Assembly (NCBI GenBank): GCA_032718475.1
Contig: JAUCBJ010006907.1
Span: 1 to 21,060, forward strand
DNA length: 21,060 nt
Reading direction: 5' to 3'
Origin: Nemertoderma westbladi
Taxonomy: Eukaryota > Xenacoelomorpha > Nemertodermatida > Nemertodermatidae
Shown here: in pieces, positions 1 through 7,920 of the stretch
How positions within the stretch are numbered: the first letter of the stretch is position 1
How the letters are laid out: each line of letters opens with the position of its first letter
The notes under the pieces: generated by a model
Told to the model about the DNA's origin: nothing
The model's database searches: none
The model's input: the letters and a program-made list of their open reading frames with translations, nothing else
Position numbers and translations under genes: made by a program

Positions 1-420
1 GTTCCAGTACTCCTCTACGGGAGTCCATGCTGGGCTCTAACTGCTGAGGACACCAAATCTCTGGATGGCACATTCACAAGAATGCTACGCCGGGTACATT
101 GTGTCAAGTACAATGCACACATCTCCAACCAGACACTATATAACATTGGAGGTGTCTCATTGGTTCCCCCAAGCTTGACACTAGAACAAAATCGCCTCCG
201 CTTTGCAGGACATTGCTTTCGCCGTGAGGACCAGCCAGTGCATAATCTTGTACTTTGGCAGCCTCATGGAGTGAATAAGCATGGTGGACAGCCCATGACT
301 TTCTTGAGACGCATCTTAAAGGACACTGGCCTTAAAGATGCGGATGATCTAGCAAATGTCATGGGTGATAGGGAGTTGTGGCGGTGCAATTTTGTTGACA
401 AGCCGGCACAGCATTCTTAA
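1..420 (+). CDS. C-terminal part of RTE-like reverse transcriptase, partial at 5' end
   Basis: Frame 1 is open from the first base to a TAA at 418-420. It begins in the RT thumb (VPVLLYGSPCWAL) and runs through the C-terminal region (residues such as RMLRRVHCVKYNAH and RFAGHCFRREDQ). The product matches the C-terminus of the copy at 3558-4994, with a single obvious amino-acid change (Q for H in LVLWQPHG). The first internal ATG is at 82, but this is not a real start: the protein continues upstream out of the window. The polymerase core (A-C motifs) and any endonuclease are not visible here. The role would be target-primed reverse transcription of the element RNA. The RTE group assignment rests on the RT motifs of copy 2 and the TAG tail; the exact clade (RTE, RTEX or a relative) is uncertain. 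Confidence 0.88.
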   Translation, partial: VPVLLYGSPCWALTAEDTKSLDGTFTRMLRRVHCVKYNAHISNQTLYNIGGVSLVPPSLTLEQNRLRFAGHCFRREDQPVHNLVLWQPHGVNKHGGQPMTFLRRILKDTGLKDADDLANVMGDRELWRCNFVDKPAQHS

Positions 421-458
421 AAATGCAGCTGCAATGCAGCATGCCGATCCTAGTAGTA
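1..458 (+). mobile_element. RTE-like LINE copy 1, 3' end
   Basis: This is the 3' end of an RTE-like non-LTR retrotransposon that enters from outside the window. It is almost identical to the 3' end of the copy on the opposite strand at 3508-4994, including the non-coding end. After the stop codon comes about 30 bases with a small stem (GCTGC-AAT-GCAGC), then a short TAG trinucleotide tail at about 451-458. Short trinucleotide tails are typical of RTE-type elements. The target duplication cannot be checked because the 5' end lies outside. Confidence 0.9.
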
Positions 459-724
459 CGTCATGTTTGGTGCACCAAAAATAGGGCGTTTCACTTCACA
501 TCTTCAAAATTACAATATTCATTACAATAATACTTAACATAATGTTTACTGTTACTGTAAAATACTATTTTGATTTCAATGTTGCTAATGGTCTAAACAC
601 CCCAGAAGGGGTAATAGGGTTAACACTTAGTGGTGTTTTTACTGCATTGTTACCCTTTGAAACATTGGACCAGAAAAAAATGTCAACAAGAGAATTCAGG
701 CACATTTAATGATCATAGAGTACA
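459..724. other. Non-coding spacer between RTE copy 1 and the orphan exon
   Basis: AT-rich sequence without a supported gene. It has loosely repeated GGGTTAACAC and GTTACCCTTT motifs around 610-660 that could form a weak hairpin. A possible acceptor-like AG lies just before 721, so it may be intron or 5' flank of the frame at 725. Confidence 0.4.
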
Positions 725-1230
725 ATGGCCTGTGAGAGTGAAAACATAATGCCAAATTATTTCAATGAAATAAGACTAATCCCATTCTCTAAATTAAATA
801 GCCAATCATTAAATGGTAATTGCAATGGTGGTCAAGGTTACATCGTCAAAGTTGGTTTTTCTCAATATTTCAAGCGTATCTTTCACCATCATGATGTAGG
901 TGATCCATATGATAGATGGGGATTTTTACTTGGCTCAGGGCCTGGAGGGTATTATAAATATTATATAATATTTGAAGATGATGGAGATGTTGAATATATT
1001 CAAATAGGTGGAGAAGCACCTTTTCATCCTGATCAATGGGATGACGAAAGAATGCCAATTAGAAGTTTACCATGTATGAAACCTTCCAATGTCAATTATG
1101 GTGTAATAGGTCAACGCGATCGGTCGCATCGTAATAAGTATTGTTGCGAAACATTTGTTTACATCAATTATCCAAATCCTTTTCATTGCGATGATTTTTG
1201 GAAAAAGAAAGATTGTGGTAATGATCGCAG
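725..1230 (+). CDS. Unrecognised protein, probable host exon ending at a splice donor
   Basis: The frame opens at ATG 725 (MACESENIMPNYF) and stays open to 1300, but a near-ideal 5' splice site, CAG|GTATGTGAG, falls at 1230/1231. I therefore end the exon at 1230, leaving 168 codons plus two bases. I do not recognise the family. The product is rich in aromatic and acidic residues, with a His run (FHHHD), a Gly-rich turn (GSGPGGYYKYY), an acidic stretch (EDDGDVEY) and six Cys spread along it, two adjacent (YCCET). No signal peptide or membrane segment is obvious. The AT-rich codon use and absence of transposon motifs distinguish it from its neighbours. The start could instead be the second ATG (752), or an upstream exon may join at an AG near 720. 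It may also be a chance open frame, since the downstream exon cannot be identified. Confidence 0.45.
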
Positions 1231-2204
1231 GTATGTGAGAAATATATTAATATTAAAGTATTTTATATATAACTTACTAATCAGACTCCAAAATAAATAA
1301 TAAAAATATATAAGAACATTATTACCCATGGTTTATAATATTATATAATTTAATTGACAAATATCTCAGCATTTCAAAATTATTTGGTTTTGGATATAAT
1401 TTGGAATATAAGTACCTAAGATGCTATTCTGCATGATAGGTCAGTTTATTTTTTGATTTTTAATATTAGTTAATACTAGTTAACAATAAAAAAAACTTGG
1501 ATGCGCTTAAAACCCGAAGTATAGAATCCAACGGTCAGCGTAGCTAATAAAATGCTAAAGTACACAAATTATCGGGAGATCGGTGCCTGATGTCTTCCAT
1601 TATGGGCGAATCAAATTGCCCGGACTAACTTTACAACCAGGGTAACCGTCCCTTAACCGGTGAGGCAGAAATACAGTCTACAGAAATGGACCAAACTCGC
1701 GAAAAAACAATCCCGCGCAGCGAATCCTAACTACCGTGTGACCGCTAATGGACCTAAACTACTGTAGACTTGCCGCAGTGTGATTTATATGGGAATAATC
1801 GAGCTAGCGAGTTATCAGCACTAGCGTAATCAATACTGCCGACAGAAAAAGCAGTCAAAATAACTAACACGTGTGAGTAACGTATGGAAAAATAATACTA
1901 AGACGCGTGTGTGTGTGTGTTGGCAAAGCGAAGTTTCAGTTATGCGTGTGCTTACTAGGTTTTGGTGACTTTCAAATCAAAATATCGGTTGCTAGCTATT
2001 GAATAAGCTAGGCACGCTCTGTAGGCGCAACAATTACAAACTGACGTCAAAAGGGGCTCCCTCGTACTATATTCACAACTCGATCAGACAGAAAAGATGT
2101 TAATACTACACCCGTAATCAGCAACAGATACCAGATTCTGATTGTGAAATAGAGAAATAGGGTGTTAGTTGGCTACCGTACCACTAGCTCTGATCTGGAT
2201 GTTA
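1231..2204. other. Non-coding stretch: possible intron, then GC-richer sequence of unknown nature
   Basis: From 1231 to about 1490 the sequence is very AT-rich. From about 1500 to 2204 it changes to a more balanced composition with many CpG dinucleotides and no long frame, and it holds a short GT microsatellite at about 1907-1921. Similar-looking sequence continues on the far side of element A (9214 to about 9650), so the two stretches were joined before that insertion. I recognise no gene or repeat family. Confidence 0.5.
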
Positions 2205-2209
2205 GTAAC
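2205..2209. repeat. Target-site duplication of element A, left copy (GTAAC)
   Basis: GTAAC directly precedes the LTR that starts TGTAAGC. The same five bases directly follow the other LTR at 9209-9213. Five bases is the usual length for Ty3/gypsy integrases. Confidence 0.9.
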
Positions 2210-2375
2210 TGTAAGCTCACTGTGCAGCAGTCTGAATGTCAGTGAATAATGTGTTGTTAGCTGACTGTCAAAAGTATATTGAAAATAGGTAAGACAATAC
2301 TGCAAACATATCAATCTGTACCGGTACTAACTAAAGATATCTTGGGGCGAGCCATGATAGCATGAAGGCGTTACA
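2210..2375 (-). repeat. Element A 3' LTR (166 bp)
   Basis: Begins TGTAAGC and ends CGTTACA, giving the TG...CA ends and short inverted repeat of an LTR. It matches the copy at 9043-9208 over all 166 bases with three substitutions. It is the 3' LTR because the element reads on the minus strand. Confidence 0.95.
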
Positions 2376-2386
2376 TCACTCCCCCT
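2376..2386 (-). promoter_or_regulatory. Polypurine tract of element A
   Basis: On the minus strand AGGGGGAGTGA abuts the start of the 3' LTR. It would prime plus-strand DNA synthesis. Position and composition match a polypurine tract. Confidence 0.85.
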
Positions 2387-2709
2387 AACGAGAAGCGGAG
2401 CTATTAATTATATAGTAATATACAAAATACACAATAATATATTACATAGTATGAATATTTAAGGGAAAATAATTATTTCTGCACTACAGACAGACAGTAA
2501 TTATGTACTTACTAACTGCGTAATACAAAATATCAATAACAAATATGATGTTAGTGAAATTATATATTATTTCTATGGGTAGGATAACTATTATAATAAT
2601 TAATATATTGTAAGTAGATAGGTTACGTAGTATAATTGGTACACGTTCTAAAAATATCTCTGATTTAAAATTAAGACACAAGGAAAATAATATTGCATTA
2701 TTTCGTTAA
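2387..2709 (-). other. Element A 3' untranslated region
   Basis: About 320 AT-rich bases between the integrase stop codon and the polypurine tract. No env or other frame with recognisable features is present; the short frame at 2484-2681 is AT-rich hydrophobic sequence without support. Confidence 0.6.
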
Positions 2710-3507
2710 TCATAGATCACAGATTAAATTAAACCGTACACTTTTCGTTTGTTTTATTTTATTCGTTAATAAGACTTGTGGTTCGTCTCCGATTTCATTA
2801 TTTTCCAAGTTAGATAATACAGCTGGTTTTACCCTATCCAGCGATACAACGTGTTGCTCGTTCTTGCGCACAATTGTTACAGTTTTATTTGTTAATGAAA
2901 CTATACGAAACGGTCCTGTATATAAGGGTGCCAGTGAGGATCTTTTAATAGGATCTTTTATCCATACATGTGTTGCATTCGATAATTGAGATGGAACTGA
3001 CAATTTACATGAATAATTACGGACTGGTGGAACCAAACTATCAATTTTCGTGAATAGTTTAGAAATGTACGTCGGTACACTCATTGTCTCCTGTAATGTT
3101 GATTCAAAACACTGCCCGGTTAAACAAAGTTCAGATCCATATACCATTTGTGACGGAGAATATTCGTGTAAACCAATTACAGACCTTAATCCCAATAACA
3201 CCATGGGTAATTCATGATACCAATGTGTAGAATTACATTTAGCACGCAGTGAATTTTTAAGCTGCCTATGAAACCGTTCGATTGCACCATTGCATGCCGG
3301 ATGATAGGCAGTTGTACGTCGTCTCTCAATTCCTAATTGTAGCATCAAACAGTTCCAAAACTTTGATTCAAATTGTGCTCCCCTATCAGAAACAATTATT
3401 TTAGGAACTCCAAAACGACCAACCCAATTGAATAAGAATGCCTTTACAATTGATTCTGATGAAATATCTGAAATTGGAATTACTTCCGGCCAACGTGTAT
3501 ACCGGTC
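2710..3507 (-). pseudogene. Element A integrase, C-terminal part (after LINE insertion)
   Basis: This is the second part of the element A integrase, separated from its N-terminal part by the RTE-like insertion. It begins at the duplicated target site (encoding DRYTR) and carries two residues of the DDE triad: Asp in SDRGAQF and Glu in GAIERFHR, with exactly 35 residues between them. The C-terminal side has a GPY/F-type module (YTGPFRIV then VSLDRVKP) and no chromodomain, as expected outside the chromoviruses. The frame stays open to a stop at 2710. Upstream of 3507 the open frame runs briefly into the TAG tail of the inserted LINE (encoding a Val run), so the apparent N-terminus is artefactual. 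Integrase would join element DNA to host DNA in the nucleus; this copy cannot be made as one protein. Confidence 0.93.
3493..3507. repeat. 15-bp target-site duplication of RTE copy 2, left copy
   Basis: ACGTGTATACCGGTC lies next to the TAG tail of the LINE and recurs exactly at 4995-5009 beyond its truncated 5' end. Fifteen bases is a normal length for target-primed LINE insertion. Confidence 0.95.
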
Positions 3508-4994
3508 TACTACTACTACTACTACTAGGATCGGCATGCTGCATTGCAGCTGCATTTTTAAGAATGCTGTGCCGGCTTGTCAACAAAATTGCACCGCCAC
3601 AACTCCCTATCACCCATGACATTTGCTAGATCATCCGCATCTTTAAGGCCAGTATCCTTTAAGATGCGTCTCAAGAAAGTCATGGGCTGTCCACCATGCT
3701 TATTCACTCCATGAGGATGCCAAAGTACAAGATTATGCACTGGCTGGTCCTCACGGCGAAAGCAATGTCCTGCAAAGCGGAGGCGATTTTGTTCTAGTGT
3801 CAAGCTTGGGGGAACCAATGAGACACCTCCAATGTTATATAGTGTCTGGTTGGAGATGTGTGCATTGTACTTGACACAATGTACCCGGCGTAGCATTCTT
3901 GTGAATGTGCCATCCAGAGATTTGGTGTCCTCAGCAGTTAGAGCCCAGCATGGACTCCCGTAGAGGAGTACTGGAACTACTGCTGCTCTAAATAATCGGA
4001 CCTTAAGTTTCCGATTAATTCTAGGTGACTTCCAAATCCTGGAAAGCCTATTCAAGGCTGCCCATGCCTTTCCCTTACGTATTCGAAGGTCCTCACCTGA
4101 CTTCCGGATCCATGATCCCAGGTAACAGAAGTCGTCCACATGCTCAAGCATACCATCCTTTGAGCTTATGCTCATCCGATCAGAGACTTGCTGAGGACTT
4201 TCAAAGTTAACTGTCAGAATTTTGGTCTTTCTGGAGTTAATAAAAAGACCAACACTAGAAGCAGCATGTTCTAATGAGCTGAGGAGCCGCTGGGCTCCCT
4301 CTAATGATTCTGAGAGTACTCCTAAGTCATCAGCAAAGTCTAGATCAGTTAGGTACTTGGCAGGATTTCCTCGACTTCTGGAGCCAGTAGGTGGAGTTAT
4401 CATCACCCCATCATCATTATGATGATCTAAGGACATGCGTAGAACATAGTCAACCACAATAATGAACAAGAATGGTGCAAGTGTGTCTCCTTGGAGGACG
4501 CCCCATAACACTTCAAATGGTTCTGTGTCACCGTCAACAGTAGACACAAATGTTGTCGAACCATCGTATACTGATCTGATTGCTGCAATAATTTCATCAG
4601 GAATCCCATATAATGAAAGTATGCTGAACATACGTGAGCGAGAGACTGAATCAAAGGCCTTGAAGAAGTCAACAAAGATAACAGCCAGATGCCTGTCTTT
4701 CTTTTTTGATAACTCTTCAATTATCCTTCTAAGTGCCAAAATGGGCTCCATGGTCCCACGACCTTTACGGAATCCATTCTGATTTCCACGTAGCAGTCTC
4801 TCAATGGGATCCCTGATGCGATTTAATAGAATTCTATTGTATAGTTTTGCAGCAATCGAGATCAATGAGATTCCCCGAAAAGAACCATAGAGTGTTAGGT
4901 TGCCCTTCTTGGGAACTGGCACCAACTTATTTGTTTTCATTTCTTGTGGGACTCTTGTTGTACGGTACATGTCTACTATGATGGGATAGATGGG
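3508..4994 (-). mobile_element. RTE-like LINE copy 2, 5'-truncated, inserted in element A integrase
   Basis: A 1,487-bp non-LTR element on the minus strand, exactly bounded by a 15-bp target duplication. Its 3' end is a (TAG)6 tail preceded by the same hairpin-bearing end as copy 1. It is 5'-truncated in the N-terminal part of the RT region, so the endonuclease is missing; 5' truncation is the usual result of incomplete target-primed reverse transcription. Its reading direction is the same as element A. Confidence 0.96.
3558..4994 (-). pseudogene. RTE-like reverse transcriptase, 5'-truncated but with an uninterrupted frame
   Basis: The frame is open from the truncation point to the stop at 3558 and encodes about 478 residues. 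RT motifs appear in order: FVDFFKAFDS (motif A), GVLQGDTLAP (motif B), DLDFADD (motif C, FADD catalytic pair), FCYLGSWI (motif E), and the thumb with LLYGSPCWAL. It copies element RNA onto nicked target DNA. The N-terminal endonuclease and 5' part are missing, so this copy cannot move by itself. By chance the frame is fused in phase to the integrase N-terminus, giving one 604-codon frame starting at 5372. The GVLQGDTLAP/FADD style and TAG tail suggest an RTE-type clade; I cannot separate RTE, RTEX and Proto2-like groups without a tree. Confidence 0.92.
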
Positions 4995-5009
4995 ACGTGT
5001 ATACCGGTC
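4995..5009. repeat. 15-bp target-site duplication of RTE copy 2, right copy
   Basis: Exact match to 3493-3507. In the minus-strand integrase frame both copies encode the same DRYTR residues. Confidence 0.95.
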
Positions 5010-5372
5010 AATGGCGGTGAATAAATATTTATATCCACAAGAAGGCGGCAAAGGTCCAACTAGATCTATATGAACTGTCTCAAATCTCTGAGTAGTCGGA
5101 ATGTTCCCAATTGGCGTTTTTACATTTGTTGTAATTTTGGAAATTTGGCAGTTTTGACATTGTTTACACCATTGTTTTATGTCTTTATTCATAGAAGGCC
5201 AAATATAACGTTTTGAAATCAATTTAAAACTTGCCTTGGAACCTGGATGAGAAAGATTATGCAGATTTTTGAATACTTCTTGTCGCATTTCCAATGGCAA
5301 ATACGGTCTCAAGATATCCGTTGACGCATCACAAATAAGATACGAGTTATCGGTGAGATACGACCGATTCAA
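5010..5372 (-). pseudogene. Element A integrase, N-terminal part
   Basis: This part holds the HHCC zinc-binding module (LHNLSHPG, then WCKQCQNCQ) and the first catalytic Asp in HIDLVGPLP, followed by the YLFTAIDRYTR strand. The integrase is cut just after this point by the RTE-like insertion; the reading continues at 3507. The frame differs from the RNase H frame just upstream (5347-5676), which overlaps it by a few codons, so a frameshift also separates RNase H from integrase. The Met at 5372 is only the first ATG of the open frame, not a biological start, because integrase is normally cut from a Pol polyprotein. Confidence 0.93.
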
Positions 5373-5676
5373 AATTTGTCTGGGAAATTAATTCCTGAAG
5401 ATTATTGTCATTAATTTGGGCCTTTGCCAATACTAAATGGCTGTTCAAAGTAATAGCCGATATTGGCCTAGAAAGTGCATCTGCGACAATGTTATCAGAA
5501 CCTCGAATATGTTCTATTTTGCAATCAAATTCAAGAATATACGAAATCCAGCGCGACTGCTGTGGAGTTGGATGCCTCATGTTCACACAGTTTATCAGTG
5601 GGTTATGATCGGTAATTATTGTAATGGGTTGACCTAATAACCATTCATGATGTTTTAGACTACAATAAATTGCCAA
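5347..5676 (-). pseudogene. Element A RNase H, C-terminal part
   Basis: The frame encodes the second half of a Ty3/gypsy RNase H: YCSLKHHEWLLG, the conserved Asp in TIITDHNPL, SRWISYILEFD, and the ending GSDNIVADALSR that leads into the integrase linker. RNase H removes the RNA strand during reverse transcription. It lies downstream of the fragment at 5726-5920 in a different frame, so at least one frameshift lies between about 5680 and 5760. Confidence 0.88.
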
Positions 5677-5725
5677 TAATTCCTTGTCAAAAGCCGATTT
5701 ATTACTTTCAATTGGTGTAAGTTTT

Positions 5726-5920
5726 CTAGAATAAAAACAGATTGGTTCTGGAACTCCGTCTACAAGCTGATGACTGTATTACTGCACCTATTGCAATGTT
5801 AGAAGCATCAGTTGTCATACTAAACTTAGCATCTTTATGTTGAAAAGACAAAGTAACTGCGTTCTGTAGAGCAGTTTTTAACAAATCGAATGATGTATTA
5901 GCTGCACTATTCCACTCCAA
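5726..5920 (-). pseudogene. Element A RNase H, N-terminal part
   Basis: Encodes the RT/RNase H connection and the start of RNase H: AFDLL-type connection (NTSFDLLKTALQNAV), then the first catalytic Asp region (MTTDASNIAIGAVIQ). It is out of frame with both the RT fragment before it (5878-6348) and the RNase H fragment after it (5347-5676). The two frameshifts lie near 5900-5935 and 5700-5760. Confidence 0.85.
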
Positions 5921-6348
5921 TGCATCTTTTTTTGTTTATTGCGCTTTAAATCGGTTAAAGGAGAAGCTATTTTGGAAAACTCAGGTACAAATCTATGATA
6001 AAACCCACACATTCCTAAAAATCGTTTCAAGGAAGACACTGTCTCTGGACGTGGAAATTGTTTAATTGCTTCTAGTTTATTTGGATTGGGCCTAACTCCA
6101 TCCTTGGAAATTACATATCCCAGAAATTTTACAGTAGATCTGAAAAATTCACATTTATCCCTTCTGACTGTGAGACCATACGATTTGAGACGTTCTAGAA
6201 CACGCTTTAGATCTTGGTAGTGTTGCTCCGGATTCGGACTACCAATTAAAATGTCATCCACGTATCCTACACCGCAATCAATGTCATATAGCACTGTATC
6301 CATAAGACGCTGAAAAGTTTGACTGGAATTTCTTAGTCCAAACGGCAT
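5878..6348 (-). pseudogene. Element A reverse transcriptase, palm and thumb part
   Basis: Carries the core RT motifs MPFGLRNSSQTFQRLMD, the catalytic YVDD in GYVDDILI, HYQDLKRVLERLKSYGL, and the thumb motifs FLGYVISKDGVRPNP and RFLGMCGFYHRF. The catalytic YVDD is intact. It is separated by a frameshift near 6410-6440, close to a run of As in the minus-strand reading, from the N-terminal palm at 6411-6611. The C-terminal 20 or so codons after KRNKQKK are in the wrong frame for the connection domain, which is found at 5726-5920. Confidence 0.92.
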
Positions 6349-6410
6349 TCTGTTGAATTTAAATAATCCAAAAGGTGTTATTTTAGCAGTTTTGTCAACA
6401 TCGCAGTCAG

Positions 6411-6611
6411 CTACTGGGACCTGGTGAATAGCTTTTTTAAATCAATTTTGCTAAAAATGGTGCATCCTCTGAATTTATTCGTTACATCTGCAATATTGGG
6501 CATCGGATAAGTATCAGGAACCGTCACTTTATTTAAAGCTCTGTAGTCCCCACACGGTCTCAAACCTCCGTCTGGTCCCCACACGGTCTCAAACCTCCGT
6601 CTGGTCCCCAC
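6411..6611 (-). pseudogene. Element A reverse transcriptase, N-terminal palm
   Basis: After the minisatellite the frame encodes LRPCGDYRALNKVTVPDTYPMP and IFSKIDLKK, the fingers and motif A of a Ty3/gypsy RT including the first catalytic Asp (KIDL). The first residues of this open frame come from a minisatellite unit, not from original sequence. A frameshift in an A run ends the frame early; the protein resumes in another frame at 6348. Confidence 0.9.
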
Positions 6612-6883
6612 ACGGTCTCAAACCTCCGTCTGGTCCCCACACGGTCTCAAACCTCCGTCTGGTCCCCACACGGTCTCAAACCTCCGTCTGGTCCCCACAC
6701 GGTCTCAAACCTCCGTCTGGTCCCCACACGGTCTCAAACCTCCGTCTGGTCCCCACACGGTCTCAAACCTCCGTCTGGTCCCCACACGGTCTCAAACCTC
6801 CGTCTGGTCCCCACACGGTCTCAAACCTCCGTCTGGTCCCCACACGGTCTCAAACCTCCGTCTGGTCCCCACACGGTCTCAAA
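6548..6883. repeat. 29-bp minisatellite, about 11.6 copies, inside the element A RT gene
   Basis: A 29-bp unit starting CCCCACACGGTCTC repeats at exact 29-base spacing, with unit starts at 6548, 6577 and so on to 6867, and copies that look identical by eye. Read on the minus strand, one unit contains codons for the RT motif GGLRPCGD. Because 29 is not a multiple of three, each copy shifts the frame, and a TGA appears in every 87 bases of each reading frame. The array therefore destroys the RT. Confidence 0.95.
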
Positions 6884-7293
6884 CGGTTTGGTTTGGTCTC
6901 AAATGGTTTGGGTGCAACGTGTAGGGGTGTTGCCCATGGTGATTCACCACGTGTCACAATACCTAAATTTAATAAATTGTCCAATTCTTGTCGTGCTGCT
7001 TGTAATTTAGTACCAAATAAACGTCGGGGTTTTGAACTTTGAGGTGGTTCTGTCGTTGTAATATAATGTTTAACTGTATGTTTTATAGGCTCAGACACTG
7101 GTTTGTCAGTAAACACTTCATTATATTGCACTAATAAATTGTCAACCTTGTGAATCAAGCACACTTGTGGTTTAGTTTCATTGATTATACATGGTATATA
7201 AGTCAACTTCTGGGTATTGTATGACTTAGAAGCCATAAAAAATGCCTCATTTCGTGCCGTTGCGTTGGCAACAGCAAAAACATTTACAAACAA
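6850..7293 (-). pseudogene. Element A Pol: linker and start of reverse transcriptase
   Basis: Encodes the region before the RT palm: VKHYITTTEPPQSSKPRRL, then AARQELDNLLNLGIVTRGES and PWATPLHVAPKP, which is the typical N-terminal RT block of Ty3/gypsy elements. The frame then enters the minisatellite and stops at 6850. The Met at 7293 is unlikely to be a true start, since the region should follow protease in a polyprotein. It overlaps the end of the protease frame in a different frame, so a frameshift or programmed shift lies near 7250-7290. Confidence 0.88.
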
Positions 7294-7915
7294 TATAGAT
7301 ACACAAAATATAAATAAACACTTTGAAAATAAATATAGGTTTAGTAAGGCAAGTTGCTAAAATAGATAATAAGGTAAATAAGCACAGCACAATAAATCTG
7401 GTAGGCCATGAAAAATAGTTCCTGGCGTTATTTAATATATTGCTACCAACTCCATTTGAAGATTTATCCGTATCTTCATTATGGAAAAAATGAGCTGCAT
7501 TAACATTTGGTGCGGTTTCTCCATTACTATAGCTACGATTATTTGAATTTGGCCTGTTTAAATCCATATATATTGACTTTGTTTCACAATTAATACTAAT
7601 GCTATGAGCTTGTAAAAAATCTAAACCTAAAATCGGTTGACTAACATCAGCAATAGTAAAATTCCACGAAAATTTATTATTTCCAATACAAGATAAACTA
7701 AAAGTAAGTATTCCTTCCCCATACGTCGGAATTTTCGAAAAGTTTGCTGCCTTTAAATCCTGACCAGCGAGGGGGTTGACATTTTTTAGAAACTTAGTAA
7801 AGGAACGCGGTAAGAGTGAGAAATCGCTTCCAGAATCGACCAGTAATTCCACTTGTGCACTGGTTCCCACTGGTGTAGCGCTTACGTATATTGCATTTAC
7901 CTCACCGGAAGAGGG
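7247..7915 (-). CDS. Element A aspartic protease, with an odd hydrophobic tail
   Basis: The frame opens after a stop at 7916-7918. The retroviral-type protease core is clear: VELLVDSGSDFSLLP with the DSG catalytic triplet, and SQPILGLDFLQAH, the ILG motif near the end. It would cut the Gag-Pol polyprotein. After the core (about 115 residues) comes an Asn/Ser-rich stretch and two strongly hydrophobic segments (FIVLCLFTLLSILATCL, then FKVFIYILCIYIVCKCF) before the stop. Such segments are not usual between protease and RT and may come from decay or an insertion. Protease is in a different frame from both Gag and RT, so either programmed frameshifts or mutations separate them. Confidence 0.85.
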   Translation of the reverse strand, partial: PSSGEVNAIYVSATPVGTSAQVELLVDSGSDFSLLPRSFTKFLKNVNPLAGQDLKAANFSKIPTYGEGILTFSLSCIGNNKFSWNFTIADVSQPILGLDFLQAHSISINCETKSIYMDLNRPNSNNRSYSNGETAPNVNAAHFFHNEDTDKSSNGVGSNILNNARNYFSWPTRFIVLCLFTLLSILATCLTKPIFIFKVFIYILCIYIVCKCFCCCQRNGTK

Positions 7916-7920
7916 TCAAT

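Noticed and set aside
870-1058. Minus-strand frame inside the orphan exon
   Set aside because: A shadow frame with His-rich low-complexity translation; the plus frame is longer and ends at a good splice donor.
1907-1921. Short GT microsatellite
   Set aside because: Only about seven units; ordinary.
2484-2681. Possible env-like or membrane protein after integrase in element A
   Set aside because: Short, AT-rich, on the strand of the element but without signal peptide, Cys pattern or other env feature.
3558-5372. 604-codon frame as one functional gene
   Set aside because: The exact 15-bp target duplication shows it is two genes joined by an insertion; listed as two pseudogenes and only noted as an accidental fusion.
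6548-6883. 29-bp direct repeats resembling a CRISPR array
   Set aside because: The units are back to back with no spacers, lie inside an RT gene, and the setting is eukaryotic.
7286-7460. Hydrophobic protease tail as a host membrane protein
   Set aside because: It is in frame with the protease core and has no start or splice signal of its own; kept only as an oddity.
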